Source of the DNA: Sulfurimonas sp.
GTDB taxonomy: Bacteria; Campylobacterota; Campylobacteria; Campylobacterales; Sulfurimonadaceae
Reading direction: 5' to 3'
Length of the DNA: 64,000 nucleotides
Assembly: GCA_028689055.1 (NCBI GenBank)
Contig: JAQTWZ010000005.1
Span: forward strand, 29,647 to 93,646
Shown here: in pieces, positions 53,401 through 60,900 of the stretch
How positions within the stretch are numbered: the stretch's first letter is position 1
How the letters are laid out: each line of letters opens with the position of its first letter
The notes under the pieces: model-generated
Databases searched by the model: none
Seen by the model: only the letters and a program-made list of their open reading frames with translations
Told to the model about the DNA's origin: nothing
Program-made: the position numbers and the translations under genes

Positions 53401-53970
53401 GATTTTTACAAGACATATCAACAAACATATGTGCCAAAATCAAGAAAAATATATATATCTATGCCTTATCATAAAGAAACAGAATGGACATACTTTTTGA
53501 TTAAAGATGTCATTAATGATATATCAAATAATTTAAAGATCAGAATAGAACCTATAAGAACTGACCAACAAACAAATGGTGTTCATACTGGAATTAGCGA
53601 AACTGTTTATAATGAAATAGCATCTTGTGATTTGATGATTGCTGATTTAACGGGCGGAAATGCAAATGTATTCAATGAAGTCGGTTTTAAAATGGGATTG
53701 GATAAAGCACAAGGTCTAAAGGAAACACAAATTATTTTTATCGTTAATTCTAAATGTTACTATGAAGAGCATTTAGAAAATGAAAGTTTCGTTGATGGTG
53801 AATATAAAGTTAGTGGTAAAGTTCTTAAAAATAGTGCGAAGCAAGTACCATTTAATTTGAGAGGTATTAAACATATAGAGTTTTATAACAGTCACTATTT
53901 AAAAGCTGAATTATACAAAGAGCTAGAACAATATTTTAGTTATTACAAAATTACAAAAGTTTCGAAATAG
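50407..53970 (+). CDS. Composite protein: PD-(D/E)XK + methyltransferase-like + HsdS-like TRD + DGQHR + deoxyribosyltransferase-like (island gene E)
   Basis: 1187 residues, five modules. (1) 1-140: HsdR-N-type nuclease fold with Asp43 and Glu57-x-Lys59 in IPDIVVYKDQKPYIIIELKH. (2) About 150-480: N6-methyltransferase-like; motif I is degenerate (LLANSGFGQLSLEL) and the usual NPPF/Y reads STPPL (340-344), so catalysis is doubtful. (3) About 505-650: HsdS-like target recognition (LITVGTIQNGQLEKSKL; ENDVLVSVVGKYP). (4) About 695-1000: DGQHR domain like DndB and ParB-type relatives (EILDGRHRIKSL, 795-806). (5) 1012-1187: NDT-like domain (RKIYISMPYHKETEW; CDLMIADLTGGNANVFNEVG). No helicase. It could read DNA sequence or modification and signal through module 5. 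This combination I have not seen described. Confidence 0.75.
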   Translation: MQEKELFERFKNKLIEEYSYYEQDIKFEVKIDILINNIRYIPDIVVYKDQKPYIIIELKHNYSQRIFELAFEKVSQATRSLDAKYCAIATLDFIETYELKNDEFFMIPNIPNRIGEFYLKNRLDIDEIHFKYLFNEIKDILWSGGKRDSYTIINEFNKILLVKFFIDEMLLKDSKSFFENYKFDSMPDINNLFFTANANFKIFEDSDKINLNQKEIEKIINILDAIGLLHLSHIDKIYYDVFTKDLKNGEVFLSEDAVNFLSKILDKTQMTLLANSGFGQLSLELSNRLQNFDFIEPNSIKYRTNLILQLIKGTHSKHQLGEFLDDDDVFKYDTFGQIVSTPPLNIRTKEYKSYQLTKYTSGTDISALHIEKSLNILHENGLLFVTVSDSILSNQMFSYVRDFIKQSCQILAILSFEDGIFLNIKIPSSLLILKKQKIHDYHVLVKNIDVNDIDQDIQLIKAFIQYQQPSENTLHINVLNDSDRWDCHYYKKEFLEIENKISNVKHKFLADYVETIRGGSLGHNQIGTINLITVGTIQNGQLEKSKLSLITDEQNDKNRRSVVKENDVLVSVVGKYPRCAKVTAEFVGSNTNSGIVILRMKDGFESKVDEIYEHLNSKLGQVLLHRGVSFTSTVPILTQKELEKIPIIDRYDNNEILEFIDQVKEIPLFKSQQEENLIDEEEIEPDNIILSLNGLKGKVFGLEVIRCFINLKNLVNFEINNQNFQREIDDAHKNELIEFLNKSNYKFFPEIVLAIRDIDTLIEQKAVSLIGMEPCIQLNFHDTEDPQKNVYQNIEILDGRHRIKSLKDYIEKDNSHENLTVSIIFILLSDSDTKKLVQRAIFYNLNAKAKPLLPKDYLNLLENDPHNTLKELEITNIDLFKHLSLNKYKIYNLSESNESILEKCIDIAYQLSSHFKSNDLKKLDFFITLLERQNSRILKKYDIHLKTKFYILIINIISETRLNRNKINDYLDKELAGFIEWLELSNLFESLQKISELKDFYKTYQQTYVPKSRKIYISMPYHKETEWTYFLIKDVINDISNNLKIRIEPIRTDQQTNGVHTGISETVYNEIASCDLMIADLTGGNANVFNEVGFKMGLDKAQGLKETQIIFIVNSKCYYEEHLENESFVDGEYKVSGKVLKNSAKQVPFNLRGIKHIEFYNSHYLKAELYKELEQYFSYYKITKVSK

Positions 53971-53980
53971 GAAGTAATAA

Positions 53981-55288
53981 ATGAATCCCCTCTGCTTCGT
54001 ACTCATGCCATTCGGTAGCAAAAAAGATGAAAATGGTCAGCTAATTGACTTCGATAAAATTTACAGCGATTTTATAAAACCATCCATTGAAGATGCAGGA
54101 TTAGAGCCTATCCGTGCAGATGAAGAGCAGATAGGGGGGATCATCCATAAACCTATGTATGAGAGATTGATGCTGTGTGAGTATGCTGTAGCTGATCTGA
54201 GCACGGCTAATGCTAATGTATTTTATGAGCTGGGCATCCGTCATGCTATTCGACCTCATAGCACCATTTCCATATTTAGTTCCGATACCAAACTCCCTTT
54301 TGACATCAACTTTTTACGCTCATTACCGTATGACAGAGAGCTGAGCGATTTAGAGAGTTTAAAAAAACAGCTCACGGAAAAACTGCTCCATGCCAAAAAA
54401 GAGAAACATACCGATTCGCCTCTCTTTCAACTCGTAGATGGACTCGCACCCTCAAATATCGAGCATATAAAAACGGATGTATTTCGGGAAAGGGTTGAAT
54501 ACAATAAAACAATCAAAAGCCAACTCAAAAGTGCACGAGAAATAAAACCTAAAGAGGATGCAAAAGTAGTGTTGAAAAATTTGCACTCGTCTCTTGGAAC
54601 TTTGAGCGAAATAGAAGCAGGGGTGATTATAGATCTTTTTCTGTCCTACAGAGCCGTTGAAGCGTATAGCGAGATGGTAGAGTTGGTGTCACTCATGTCA
54701 AAACCTTTGCAACAAACGGTAATGGTGCAAGAACAATTAGGATTTGCACTCAACAGAGTAGGGCGGAGAAAAGAGGCGATAGAAGTTCTCGAAGAGGTAA
54801 TAAACAAGCATGGTAAAAACAGTGAAACATGCGGAATCCTCGGACGAGTGTATAAAGACTATTGGCAAGTGAATAGTTCAAATGAGACTCTGGCAAAAGG
54901 GTATTTGAAAAAAGCGATTCAGACCTATTTAGATGGATTTGAATCTGATTTTAGAGACGCTTATCCCGGAATCAATGCGGTTACGCTCATGGATATTTCC
55001 GGAGATAAACGAAAAGACGAAATTTTGCCCGTGGTCACATATGCGGTAAAACAAAAGATGAAAAGTAGTGCCGATTATTGGGATTATGCGACGCTTTTAG
55101 AATTAGCGATACTTGAAAATAACCAAGAAAAAGCACAAGAGCTGATTTCAGATGTTTTAGTACATGTAAAAGAAGATTGGGAGAAAAAAACTACTGCCAA
55201 TAACATCAAATTTATTCGTGAGCATAGAGAATCAAAAGGTCTAGAATGTGCATGGCTAACAGAAATAGAAAAGAAATTAAATCTTTAG
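53981..55288 (+). CDS. Deoxyribosyltransferase-like plus TRAFs-binding/DUF4071 TPR protein (island gene F)
   Basis: 435 residues. N-terminal domain: CFVLMPFGSKKDENGQLIDF, then EPIRADEEQIGGIIHKPMYE and AVADLSTANANVFYELGIRH (Glu83). These are the recognised features of the family annotated as DUF4071 or TRAFs-binding domain proteins. From about 170 a TPR-like C-terminal part contains LKKAIQTYLDGFESDFRDAY and PGINAVTLMDI, matching gene B's repeats. The sequence is richer in G+C than genes C and E, closer to the host, suggesting a separate origin within the operon. 10 nt after gene E, 19 nt before gene G. Confidence 0.78.
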   Translation: MNPLCFVLMPFGSKKDENGQLIDFDKIYSDFIKPSIEDAGLEPIRADEEQIGGIIHKPMYERLMLCEYAVADLSTANANVFYELGIRHAIRPHSTISIFSSDTKLPFDINFLRSLPYDRELSDLESLKKQLTEKLLHAKKEKHTDSPLFQLVDGLAPSNIEHIKTDVFRERVEYNKTIKSQLKSAREIKPKEDAKVVLKNLHSSLGTLSEIEAGVIIDLFLSYRAVEAYSEMVELVSLMSKPLQQTVMVQEQLGFALNRVGRRKEAIEVLEEVINKHGKNSETCGILGRVYKDYWQVNSSNETLAKGYLKKAIQTYLDGFESDFRDAYPGINAVTLMDISGDKRKDEILPVVTYAVKQKMKSSADYWDYATLLELAILENNQEKAQELISDVLVHVKEDWEKKTTANNIKFIREHRESKGLECAWLTEIEKKLNL

Positions 55289-55307
55289 ATTTTTTTAAGA
55301 CTTTGTC

Positions 55308-55562
55308 ATGACTCAACAAAATAGTACATTGCTTACTGATGGAAAAATGTTTTTTGACAATATAGTCCCAAAGTTTTTAAATAAATTTGTTGCTAAAAGT
55401 AAAAAAGATTTTTGGCAAAGATATTTTGATTCAATGAATCCTAAAAAATTTCTCGGTTATGATTCAGAAAAAAGTTACCTAGAGATTCATAACTTTACAA
55501 AAAAGCAAATAGTTTTGAATTCAATTCATGATATTTACAGTGATTTAGATACAAAAGGTTAG
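55308..55562 (+). CDS. Small protein of unknown function (island gene G)
   Basis: 84 residues, soluble, rich in Lys, Phe and Asp (MFFDNIVPKFLNKFVAKSKK; YLEIHNFTKKQIVLNSIHDI). No known motif. Possible antitoxin-size partner or regulator of its neighbours, but nothing in the sequence shows this. 5 nt before the DUF155 gene. Confidence 0.5.
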   Translation: MTQQNSTLLTDGKMFFDNIVPKFLNKFVAKSKKDFWQRYFDSMNPKKFLGYDSEKSYLEIHNFTKKQIVLNSIHDIYSDLDTKG

Positions 55563-55567
55563 AAAAG

Positions 55568-56359
55568 ATGGCTAGCACAAAGCAAACAATGGAACTTCTG
55601 GCAATTTACACACTTAAACCTCTCTCTATTGCAGCAATAGAAAAAACTTTGGGTATAACTTTTAAAAAGGCGATAGAAGCGACGCATTATGCACAAATTG
55701 GGGAAGCGATGATCGCTTACACAAATTTTAATGTGCTCACTCTTATAAACTGGACTAAAGAGAGTGCGCAAGAGACACTCAGTTCTATAGGTGTTATAAA
55801 TGATGCAAGTACAATCAATCAAGATTACCCGATTCTTGTCGATTCATCTATTGAGAAAGCTTTTACTATCGACAATGAAAAAATTACACTCAAAGAGCTA
55901 AATATTCTCAATCTTATTATTATCTCTCATGTCATCTCTCAAAGTGTCGCGCTTGAGGTGTATGAGAAAAAACTCTCTGAATATTATGAGAAAAGTAGAA
56001 AACTTATTATCGATGTGAGTACTTTTTCTATTTATAAACGCAATTTGTTGGCAAAGTTTTCAAAACAGCTTGTACTCATTCGCCATGACATGCTTATTGA
56101 CCTTTTTCTTTTAGATAAGCCAAATATTCTTTGGGACAATGAAAACGCGGAACTTCTCTACAACAAACTCGCTTCAAGTCTTGAACTCAAAGACCGTTTT
56201 GATGTGATAGAGTACAAGCTCGATAGCATCAAAGATGACATCGCTATGATTATGGATCTAACCAACCATAACCATAGTTCATTTTTGGAATGGATCATTA
56301 TTATCCTCATCATGATTGAGATAGTTATGAGTTTAATGGAGTGGTTTGGGTTAAAGTAG
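55568..56359 (+). CDS. RMD1/YagE (DUF155) family protein with C-terminal membrane helix
   Basis: 263 residues. Family signature visible in ELNILNLIIISHVISQSVAL, YEKKLSEYYEKSRKLIIDVS and LIRHDMLIDLFLLDKPNILW, ending in LDSIKDDIAMIMDLTNHNHS and one membrane helix (about 238-258). DUF155 proteins occur in mitochondria (RMD1, RMND1) and bacteria; bacterial function unknown. It has one AAACGCA motif, unlike genes B2-F of the island, so it may be resident DNA adjacent to the insertion. The function in the operon is not clear. Confidence 0.8.
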   Translation: MASTKQTMELLAIYTLKPLSIAAIEKTLGITFKKAIEATHYAQIGEAMIAYTNFNVLTLINWTKESAQETLSSIGVINDASTINQDYPILVDSSIEKAFTIDNEKITLKELNILNLIIISHVISQSVALEVYEKKLSEYYEKSRKLIIDVSTFSIYKRNLLAKFSKQLVLIRHDMLIDLFLLDKPNILWDNENAELLYNKLASSLELKDRFDVIEYKLDSIKDDIAMIMDLTNHNHSSFLEWIIIILIMIEIVMSLMEWFGLK

Positions 56360-56419
56360 CCTATATTTTTTCTCAAACTTGCTCAGGCTCAGAGGCTTGC
56401 TTTCGAGGTAGTCTTGTGA

Positions 56420-56659
56420 ACTCCGCCGTTGACATTGGGTGGATACAATCCTGACTGGGCAGTATTGATCGAAAAAGACAACGAAGAGAGGCTGTATTTC
56501 GTCGTAGAGAGCAAAGGAAGCCTCTTCAGCGAAGATTTACGAGATACCGAACAAGCCAAAATCGATTGCGGTAAAAAGCATTTCGAGGCTATTTCCGCCG
56601 ATGCCCTTTTCGTCAAATCCAATGGATTCGAGCATTTTAGGGAGTGTATCTATAGTTAA
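56420..56659 (+). pseudogene. C-terminal fragment of a type III restriction enzyme Res subunit
   Basis: The frame reads TPPLTLGGYNPDWAVLIEKD, then LYFVVESKG and KIDCGKKHFEAISADA, which is the PD-(D/E)XK nuclease end of type III Res proteins (GYNPDWA...E.KG...KHF). An in-frame TGA stops it just upstream at 56417-56419, and the ATPase part is absent, so it is a remnant of about 80 codons. It lies between gene H and glk and marks the right edge of the island. Confidence 0.8.
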
Positions 56660-56663
56660 AGTA

Positions 56664-56686
56664 GATTCCGTGTCAAGCACGGAATG
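56664..56686. repeat. REP-type inverted repeat
   Basis: ATTCCGTG (56665-56672), loop TCAAG, CACGGAAT (56678-56685), followed by GACG: the form of the widely dispersed repeat GATTCCGTGTCAAGCACGGA seen in many proteobacteria. It lies between the res fragment and glk and may also act as a transcription stop for both converging units. Confidence 0.6.
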
Positions 56687-56705
56687 ACGAAGAATTATAC
56701 GTATT

Positions 56706-57689
56706 TTAAAATCTATCTTTTGCAAAGTGTGCCGCACCCAAAAGGGCGGTCTCAGCATTGAGTGATATTTTTACAGACATCTGCATGAGCATCTCTTCAA
56801 ATCGTCCTTTGGAAACAAAACCTTGCATAAAGTGCTTTTGTTGCATGAGCGACAAAATCTTTGGAGCGATACCGCCGCCGATATAGACACCTCCGAGAGA
56901 GAGTGATTTGAGAGCAAGATTGCCGGCTTCTGCACCGTAAATCTCCGTGAAGAGTTCAAGTGTTTTGAGACACAGGGCATCGTTGTGTTCAAGTGCGCAT
57001 CGGCTGATAAGGGCGCTTTTGTCTGTATTTTTCTCTGCGTTTTGTATCATAAGCGGCTCAGGAATTTGCAACTCTTCTTGCAAAAAGTCATACAAAGCGG
57101 CGATTCCCGGCCCTGAAAGAATCCGCTCATAACTCACATGAGCAGGGTAGTGTCTGCGAAGCCAGAGTAAAAGGGCATCTTGCAGAGGTGAAGTCGGAGC
57201 AAAGTCACTATGTCCACCTTCTGAGCCTAGCGGATGGTAACTCTCTCCATCATAAAAGAGCATACCTTCCCCCAGACCCGTGCCTGCGGCGATAACTGCT
57301 TTGTTGCCTTTGCGGTTTTGCGCGTTTTTGTTGAGTTCTACAAAACTCTCCTCAGGAAGATAGAGCATCCCGTACGCTGTTGCTTCGAGGTCGTTCATCA
57401 AACGCACATTTTGTGTGGCTAAACTCTTTTGCAGAGCCGAGGTGCTGATATGCCACGGCAGGTTTGTTGTCTTGCACTCTGCGTCGATGATAGCTCCTGC
57501 GATACCAAAACAGGCTGCGTTTATCAAAGGATGAGAGCTGTTTTGTAAAAACGCAGCGATAACTTCATCAAAACTCTCAAATGCCCCACTTGAAAACTGC
57601 TGCTGCGTTTGAAGTGCTAAGACTCCATCGACAACTTTATAGAGTGCCAGATTTGTTTTTGTGCCACCAATATCGCCTGCTAGTATCAT
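56706..57689 (-). CDS. glk: Glucokinase
   Basis: 327 residues from ATG 57689, which has AAAGAGGA in front of it; an upstream ATG at 57704 lies at the very end of the previous gene and lacks a site. ROK-independent glucokinase features: ILAGDIGGTKTNLALYKV (phosphate binding), LMNDLEATAYGMLYL, AGTGLGEGMLF, and LGSEGGHSDFAP with catalytic Asp. It phosphorylates glucose to glucose 6-phosphate in the cytoplasm. Last gene of a three-gene glucan unit. Confidence 0.92.
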   Translation of the reverse strand: MILAGDIGGTKTNLALYKVVDGVLALQTQQQFSSGAFESFDEVIAAFLQNSSHPLINAACFGIAGAIIDAECKTTNLPWHISTSALQKSLATQNVRLMNDLEATAYGMLYLPEESFVELNKNAQNRKGNKAVIAAGTGLGEGMLFYDGESYHPLGSEGGHSDFAPTSPLQDALLLWLRRHYPAHVSYERILSGPGIAALYDFLQEELQIPEPLMIQNAEKNTDKSALISRCALEHNDALCLKTLELFTEIYGAEAGNLALKSLSLGGVYIGGGIAPKILSLMQQKHFMQGFVSKGRFEEMLMQMSVKISLNAETALLGAAHFAKDRF

Positions 57690-57704
57690 AGAATCCTCTT
57701 TCAT

Positions 57705-60700
57705 TTAGCGCTCTTGTGTTGTCAAAAGATGCACAAAAGCATCGACAAAATTTTTGTCCGTCTCTTTTGGAGAAAGTTTATAAAAACTCTCCCAAGCCTG
57801 AGCTTTTTGCTCATCATAGTTACCATCTATATTGTGTTTGCTCCAAGCGATTTTGACAGCATGACCAATCAAAACATCAAGTATAATGTCACTATTGACA
57901 TAAAGCTCTGGACTTTGTCTAAATATTTTTGCCAGCGTTTTGATAAGTTCGATATTGAGTTGACGATAGTCAGGTGCTTCGATACTTTGCAAAAGCGTGT
58001 CGATATGCAGCTCAAAACTTCTCTCACCCGGAGTAAACTCATGAGTGCTCTCTGAAGAGATACGGTTTTGCAGGCTGTACTTATCTCCGACTATCAAACC
58101 TCTGCACTGTTGGAGCAGATGCCAGGTATCTTTATAAAAACATTGAGAAAGTCCGCTTATCATACCGACTTCTTCTCTCCAAAGCGCCCAATTTTCGTTG
58201 TGAGTATCTTCGTACAAAAGATACTGCGAGGTGATGTCATGTGGGTTTGAGAGTCCCGAGGCACTCAGGTTTTCCAGCTCAGAGAGTTTTTGTACTTCTT
58301 TACTAAACGACTGCAAAATCAAACGCAGTCGGTTGTAGATATCATGCGGGGCAAGAGAGAGCAGCACTTCATAAGCATCCCCGATAGCAATGGCTTTTTC
58401 TCTCACGAGTTGCCCCACGAGTAGCTGTACAAAATACCACGTACGCAGAGTGAGCATATTGGTAAAGAGCTCCGGTTCACTGCGTATCAGATGCCCTAAA
58501 TGCAAAATAATCTCCTGTGTGAGGATACTTTCAGCGATATTATTGCCACAAAATTCTTGGATGGTTTTTACGATAAACGCACTCTCATGAGGTTTTGAAA
58601 AGGTGGCTTTTTCGCTATAAGCACGTCCGACGGCGAGGCGTTTTTGTGAGATGATGATATCAAGTAAAACATCTTCGAGTCTATCATCAAACTTTTTGCT
58701 TATCTCGGCGATGTGGCGTGCTGTAGCCCAGTCATGACAAACAGATGCCATTTCATAATATTGTTGCGCGAGGGTAGAGAGCGTCAAAGAGACTTCATCT
58801 ATCTGTACTTCAAAATCCCTGCCGTGGCGTTTGCATAAAAGACCAAGTGCGTAGGCTGTTTCTGTACGGTTTTTCTTAGAGAGGAGGATATTGACTAAAA
58901 ACTCATCTTCGGCTGTATCAAATTCTTGAAGTCTTTGTGCATCCATAGGCATAGAACTCTCTGCTGTATTTGGTGCTCCACAAAGGGTTTGTTTGAGTGC
59001 GTGAAGTTCTATCTCTTTAGGTTTATAATCCTCTAAAAAATCTATACGCTCATAATCAACACTTGTGAGGAGTTGTTCGAGATGACCTGTTTTGATATTC
59101 ATAGTGGGTGTGTGTCTGTTTTGCAGCTCATGTAAAAGCTCAAGAATACTCTCTTGCGTATCATTTTGAAGCATATCTTCACGCACCAAAAAAGGAAGGA
59201 TAGGTTGTCCCGGCTGATCCCAGTGTTTTATCAAAAAGTTTATTGAAGCACGAAAATGTTGCGTCAGTAAGATGTTGTCATAAGAAAAATAAAAGCCTTG
59301 CGGGTTGAAATAGTAGGGAAGAAAAACCGTTCGCTCACCGTCAAGGATATGCAAACGAGCGGTAGTTATACTGCGAGTGACGCCAAAAGGTCTTCCCGTG
59401 AGAGAGAGTTTTTTGTTTGCCCCAAGCATTGTATGTATTTTTGATAGTTCGGCTGCATGCATGATGCGTATAGGTTTGACACTCTCTATGGTTTGACTTT
59501 GGATACCTAAGTTCAGAAGTCTTTGTGCGACATATTCGTTTGCACTGAGGATGCAGACCATAGGATAAACGCTGCGTTTATGTCCTATGCGTTTATGTCT
59601 TTGCAGAGGATCGATATCGCTTTTATCCAAAAGTCCGCTCATGATCATATCGCAAAGCATATAGAGACTTTGTGCCCAGACGAGAGGAATATTTTCATTT
59701 GGGATACGCACTTGAGAGTGTGGCTGTGCTTTTTCAGCTTCTATAGACTCTTTTGGGACGATGTAGAGTTCAGGAAGAAGCCTGACTCCATTTTCTTCGA
59801 CAAAGAGCGGTTCAAGTTTTTCTTTGTACTTTTGTATCTCTTGATGATCTTCACGCATGATTGCATCAAGAAGCAGATAGGTGAAAAAAAGCGGCCATTC
59901 GGATTCGATGTTTTCAAACTCACGCAGTTCAGAAGGCTCATAGTGCAGACGGGATTCATCTTCGAGCATACTTTGATGTCCATCAAGCAAAAAGCGTTTG
60001 CATCCATAAGATCCGGCTAGTTTTTTGAGTATCTTTTTGCGTGTACGCGCTACCAGTTCTTCATCTTCTACGGCGTATGCAGGATATCCGATGATACTCA
60101 AAAGTGCCGCGTCCGTCTCTTTGGAGTTTGATTCTCGTGGAAGCAGACCGTGAAGTGTAAAACGTGAGCGTGCGATATCGTTTGGTACGACATGGATAAG
60201 AGCTTCATTGCCTGATACATTGCCAAAAAGATTGCAACCGCTCATGGCTTCAAGAGCAGCTTTTGCCATACCTACTGAGCTACAATTTATCTCCGTCGTC
60301 CCATGATTTTTTTTATTTCCGCGCTCCCAAATACCATAATCAGGGGTACAGTAAGTGCGGCTGATATAGTGCACAAGATTTTGTACAAAATTGACTTCAT
60401 CAATCGTATAAATAATCTTAAGTCCCGAAGCACTCATCTGTGCAAGCATCAAAAGATAAAGTGAAGTGGCATCAAGCTGCAGATGTCCCCATTCATCATC
60501 ACCGACGACTGCAAGAGCGGTTGTTGTCCCATACTTAGCATGAAGTGCGTCGATAGGATTGTTGCTTTTTTTATAGGCTTCGAGTTTATCTGCTTGTCGC
60601 ATCATTGCATTTAAGAGCCCGCGCATAAGTTTGACGACACTTTGAGAGAGGAGATGTGTGCGGTAGTGCTCGGGATAAAACTTAGAGTACGAAAGCCCAA

Positions 60701-60884
60701 GTCCCCAAACGCTCATGATACTATAAACGTTGTCCCGTACCCAAGCGTCTGTGTAGTCTCCATGAGCAGTGATAGCCGTACTTGCGGGCAAAAGCCCTGT
60801 TATGGGATCTTGACGGGAGAGAATAATCTTCTCTATTGATTGATACTGTTTTTCAAGTAAAGGGGCTATTTTCTCTAAGTTCAT
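57705..60884 (-). CDS. GH15/phosphorylase-kinase alpha/beta-like protein
   Basis: 1059 residues. The start MNLEKIAPLLEKQYQSIEKI, with GDYTDAWVRDNVYSIMSVWG and WERGNKKNHGTTEINCSSVG, is typical of bacterial proteins related to phosphorylase kinase alpha and beta subunits and GH15 glucoamylases. The (alpha/alpha)6 barrel takes about the first 500 residues; the rest is helical without named motifs. Catalytic status (glucoamylase or regulator) cannot be told from sequence. The context (phosphorylase-like and glucokinase genes) suggests alpha-glucan breakdown or its control. Gap to the phosphorylase-like gene is 16 nt. Confidence 0.75.
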   Translation of the reverse strand: MNLEKIAPLLEKQYQSIEKIILSRQDPITGLLPASTAITAHGDYTDAWVRDNVYSIMSVWGLGLSYSKFYPEHYRTHLLSQSVVKLMRGLLNAMMRQADKLEAYKKSNNPIDALHAKYGTTTALAVVGDDEWGHLQLDATSLYLLMLAQMSASGLKIIYTIDEVNFVQNLVHYISRTYCTPDYGIWERGNKKNHGTTEINCSSVGMAKAALEAMSGCNLFGNVSGNEALIHVVPNDIARSRFTLHGLLPRESNSKETDAALLSIIGYPAYAVEDEELVARTRKKILKKLAGSYGCKRFLLDGHQSMLEDESRLHYEPSELREFENIESEWPLFFTYLLLDAIMREDHQEIQKYKEKLEPLFVEENGVRLLPELYIVPKESIEAEKAQPHSQVRIPNENIPLVWAQSLYMLCDMIMSGLLDKSDIDPLQRHKRIGHKRSVYPMVCILSANEYVAQRLLNLGIQSQTIESVKPIRIMHAAELSKIHTMLGANKKLSLTGRPFGVTRSITTARLHILDGERTVFLPYYFNPQGFYFSYDNILLTQHFRASINFLIKHWDQPGQPILPFLVREDMLQNDTQESILELLHELQNRHTPTMNIKTGHLEQLLTSVDYERIDFLEDYKPKEIELHALKQTLCGAPNTAESSMPMDAQRLQEFDTAEDEFLVNILLSKKNRTETAYALGLLCKRHGRDFEVQIDEVSLTLSTLAQQYYEMASVCHDWATARHIAEISKKFDDRLEDVLLDIIISQKRLAVGRAYSEKATFSKPHESAFIVKTIQEFCGNNIAESILTQEIILHLGHLIRSEPELFTNMLTLRTWYFVQLLVGQLVREKAIAIGDAYEVLLSLAPHDIYNRLRLILQSFSKEVQKLSELENLSASGLSNPHDITSQYLLYEDTHNENWALWREEVGMISGLSQCFYKDTWHLLQQCRGLIVGDKYSLQNRISSESTHEFTPGERSFELHIDTLLQSIEAPDYRQLNIELIKTLAKIFRQSPELYVNSDIILDVLIGHAVKIAWSKHNIDGNYDEQKAQAWESFYKLSPKETDKNFVDAFVHLLTTQER

Positions 60885-60900
60885 TCTCTAACCTTTTTCA

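Noticed and set aside
50407-53970. Type I restriction-modification system (HsdR/HsdM/HsdS)
   Set aside because: Similar modules are in one chain, the methyltransferase motif is degenerate and there is no helicase motor.
50407-53970. DNA phosphorothioation (Dnd) component DndB
   Set aside because: Only the DGQHR domain matches; dndACDE are absent.
56420-56659. Intact small gene of 76 codons
   Set aside because: It is the carboxyl end of a type III Res protein with upstream in-frame stop, so a remnant.
42079-56705. Prophage or integrative element
   Set aside because: No integrase, transposase, capsid, tail, relaxase or attachment repeats could be recognised.
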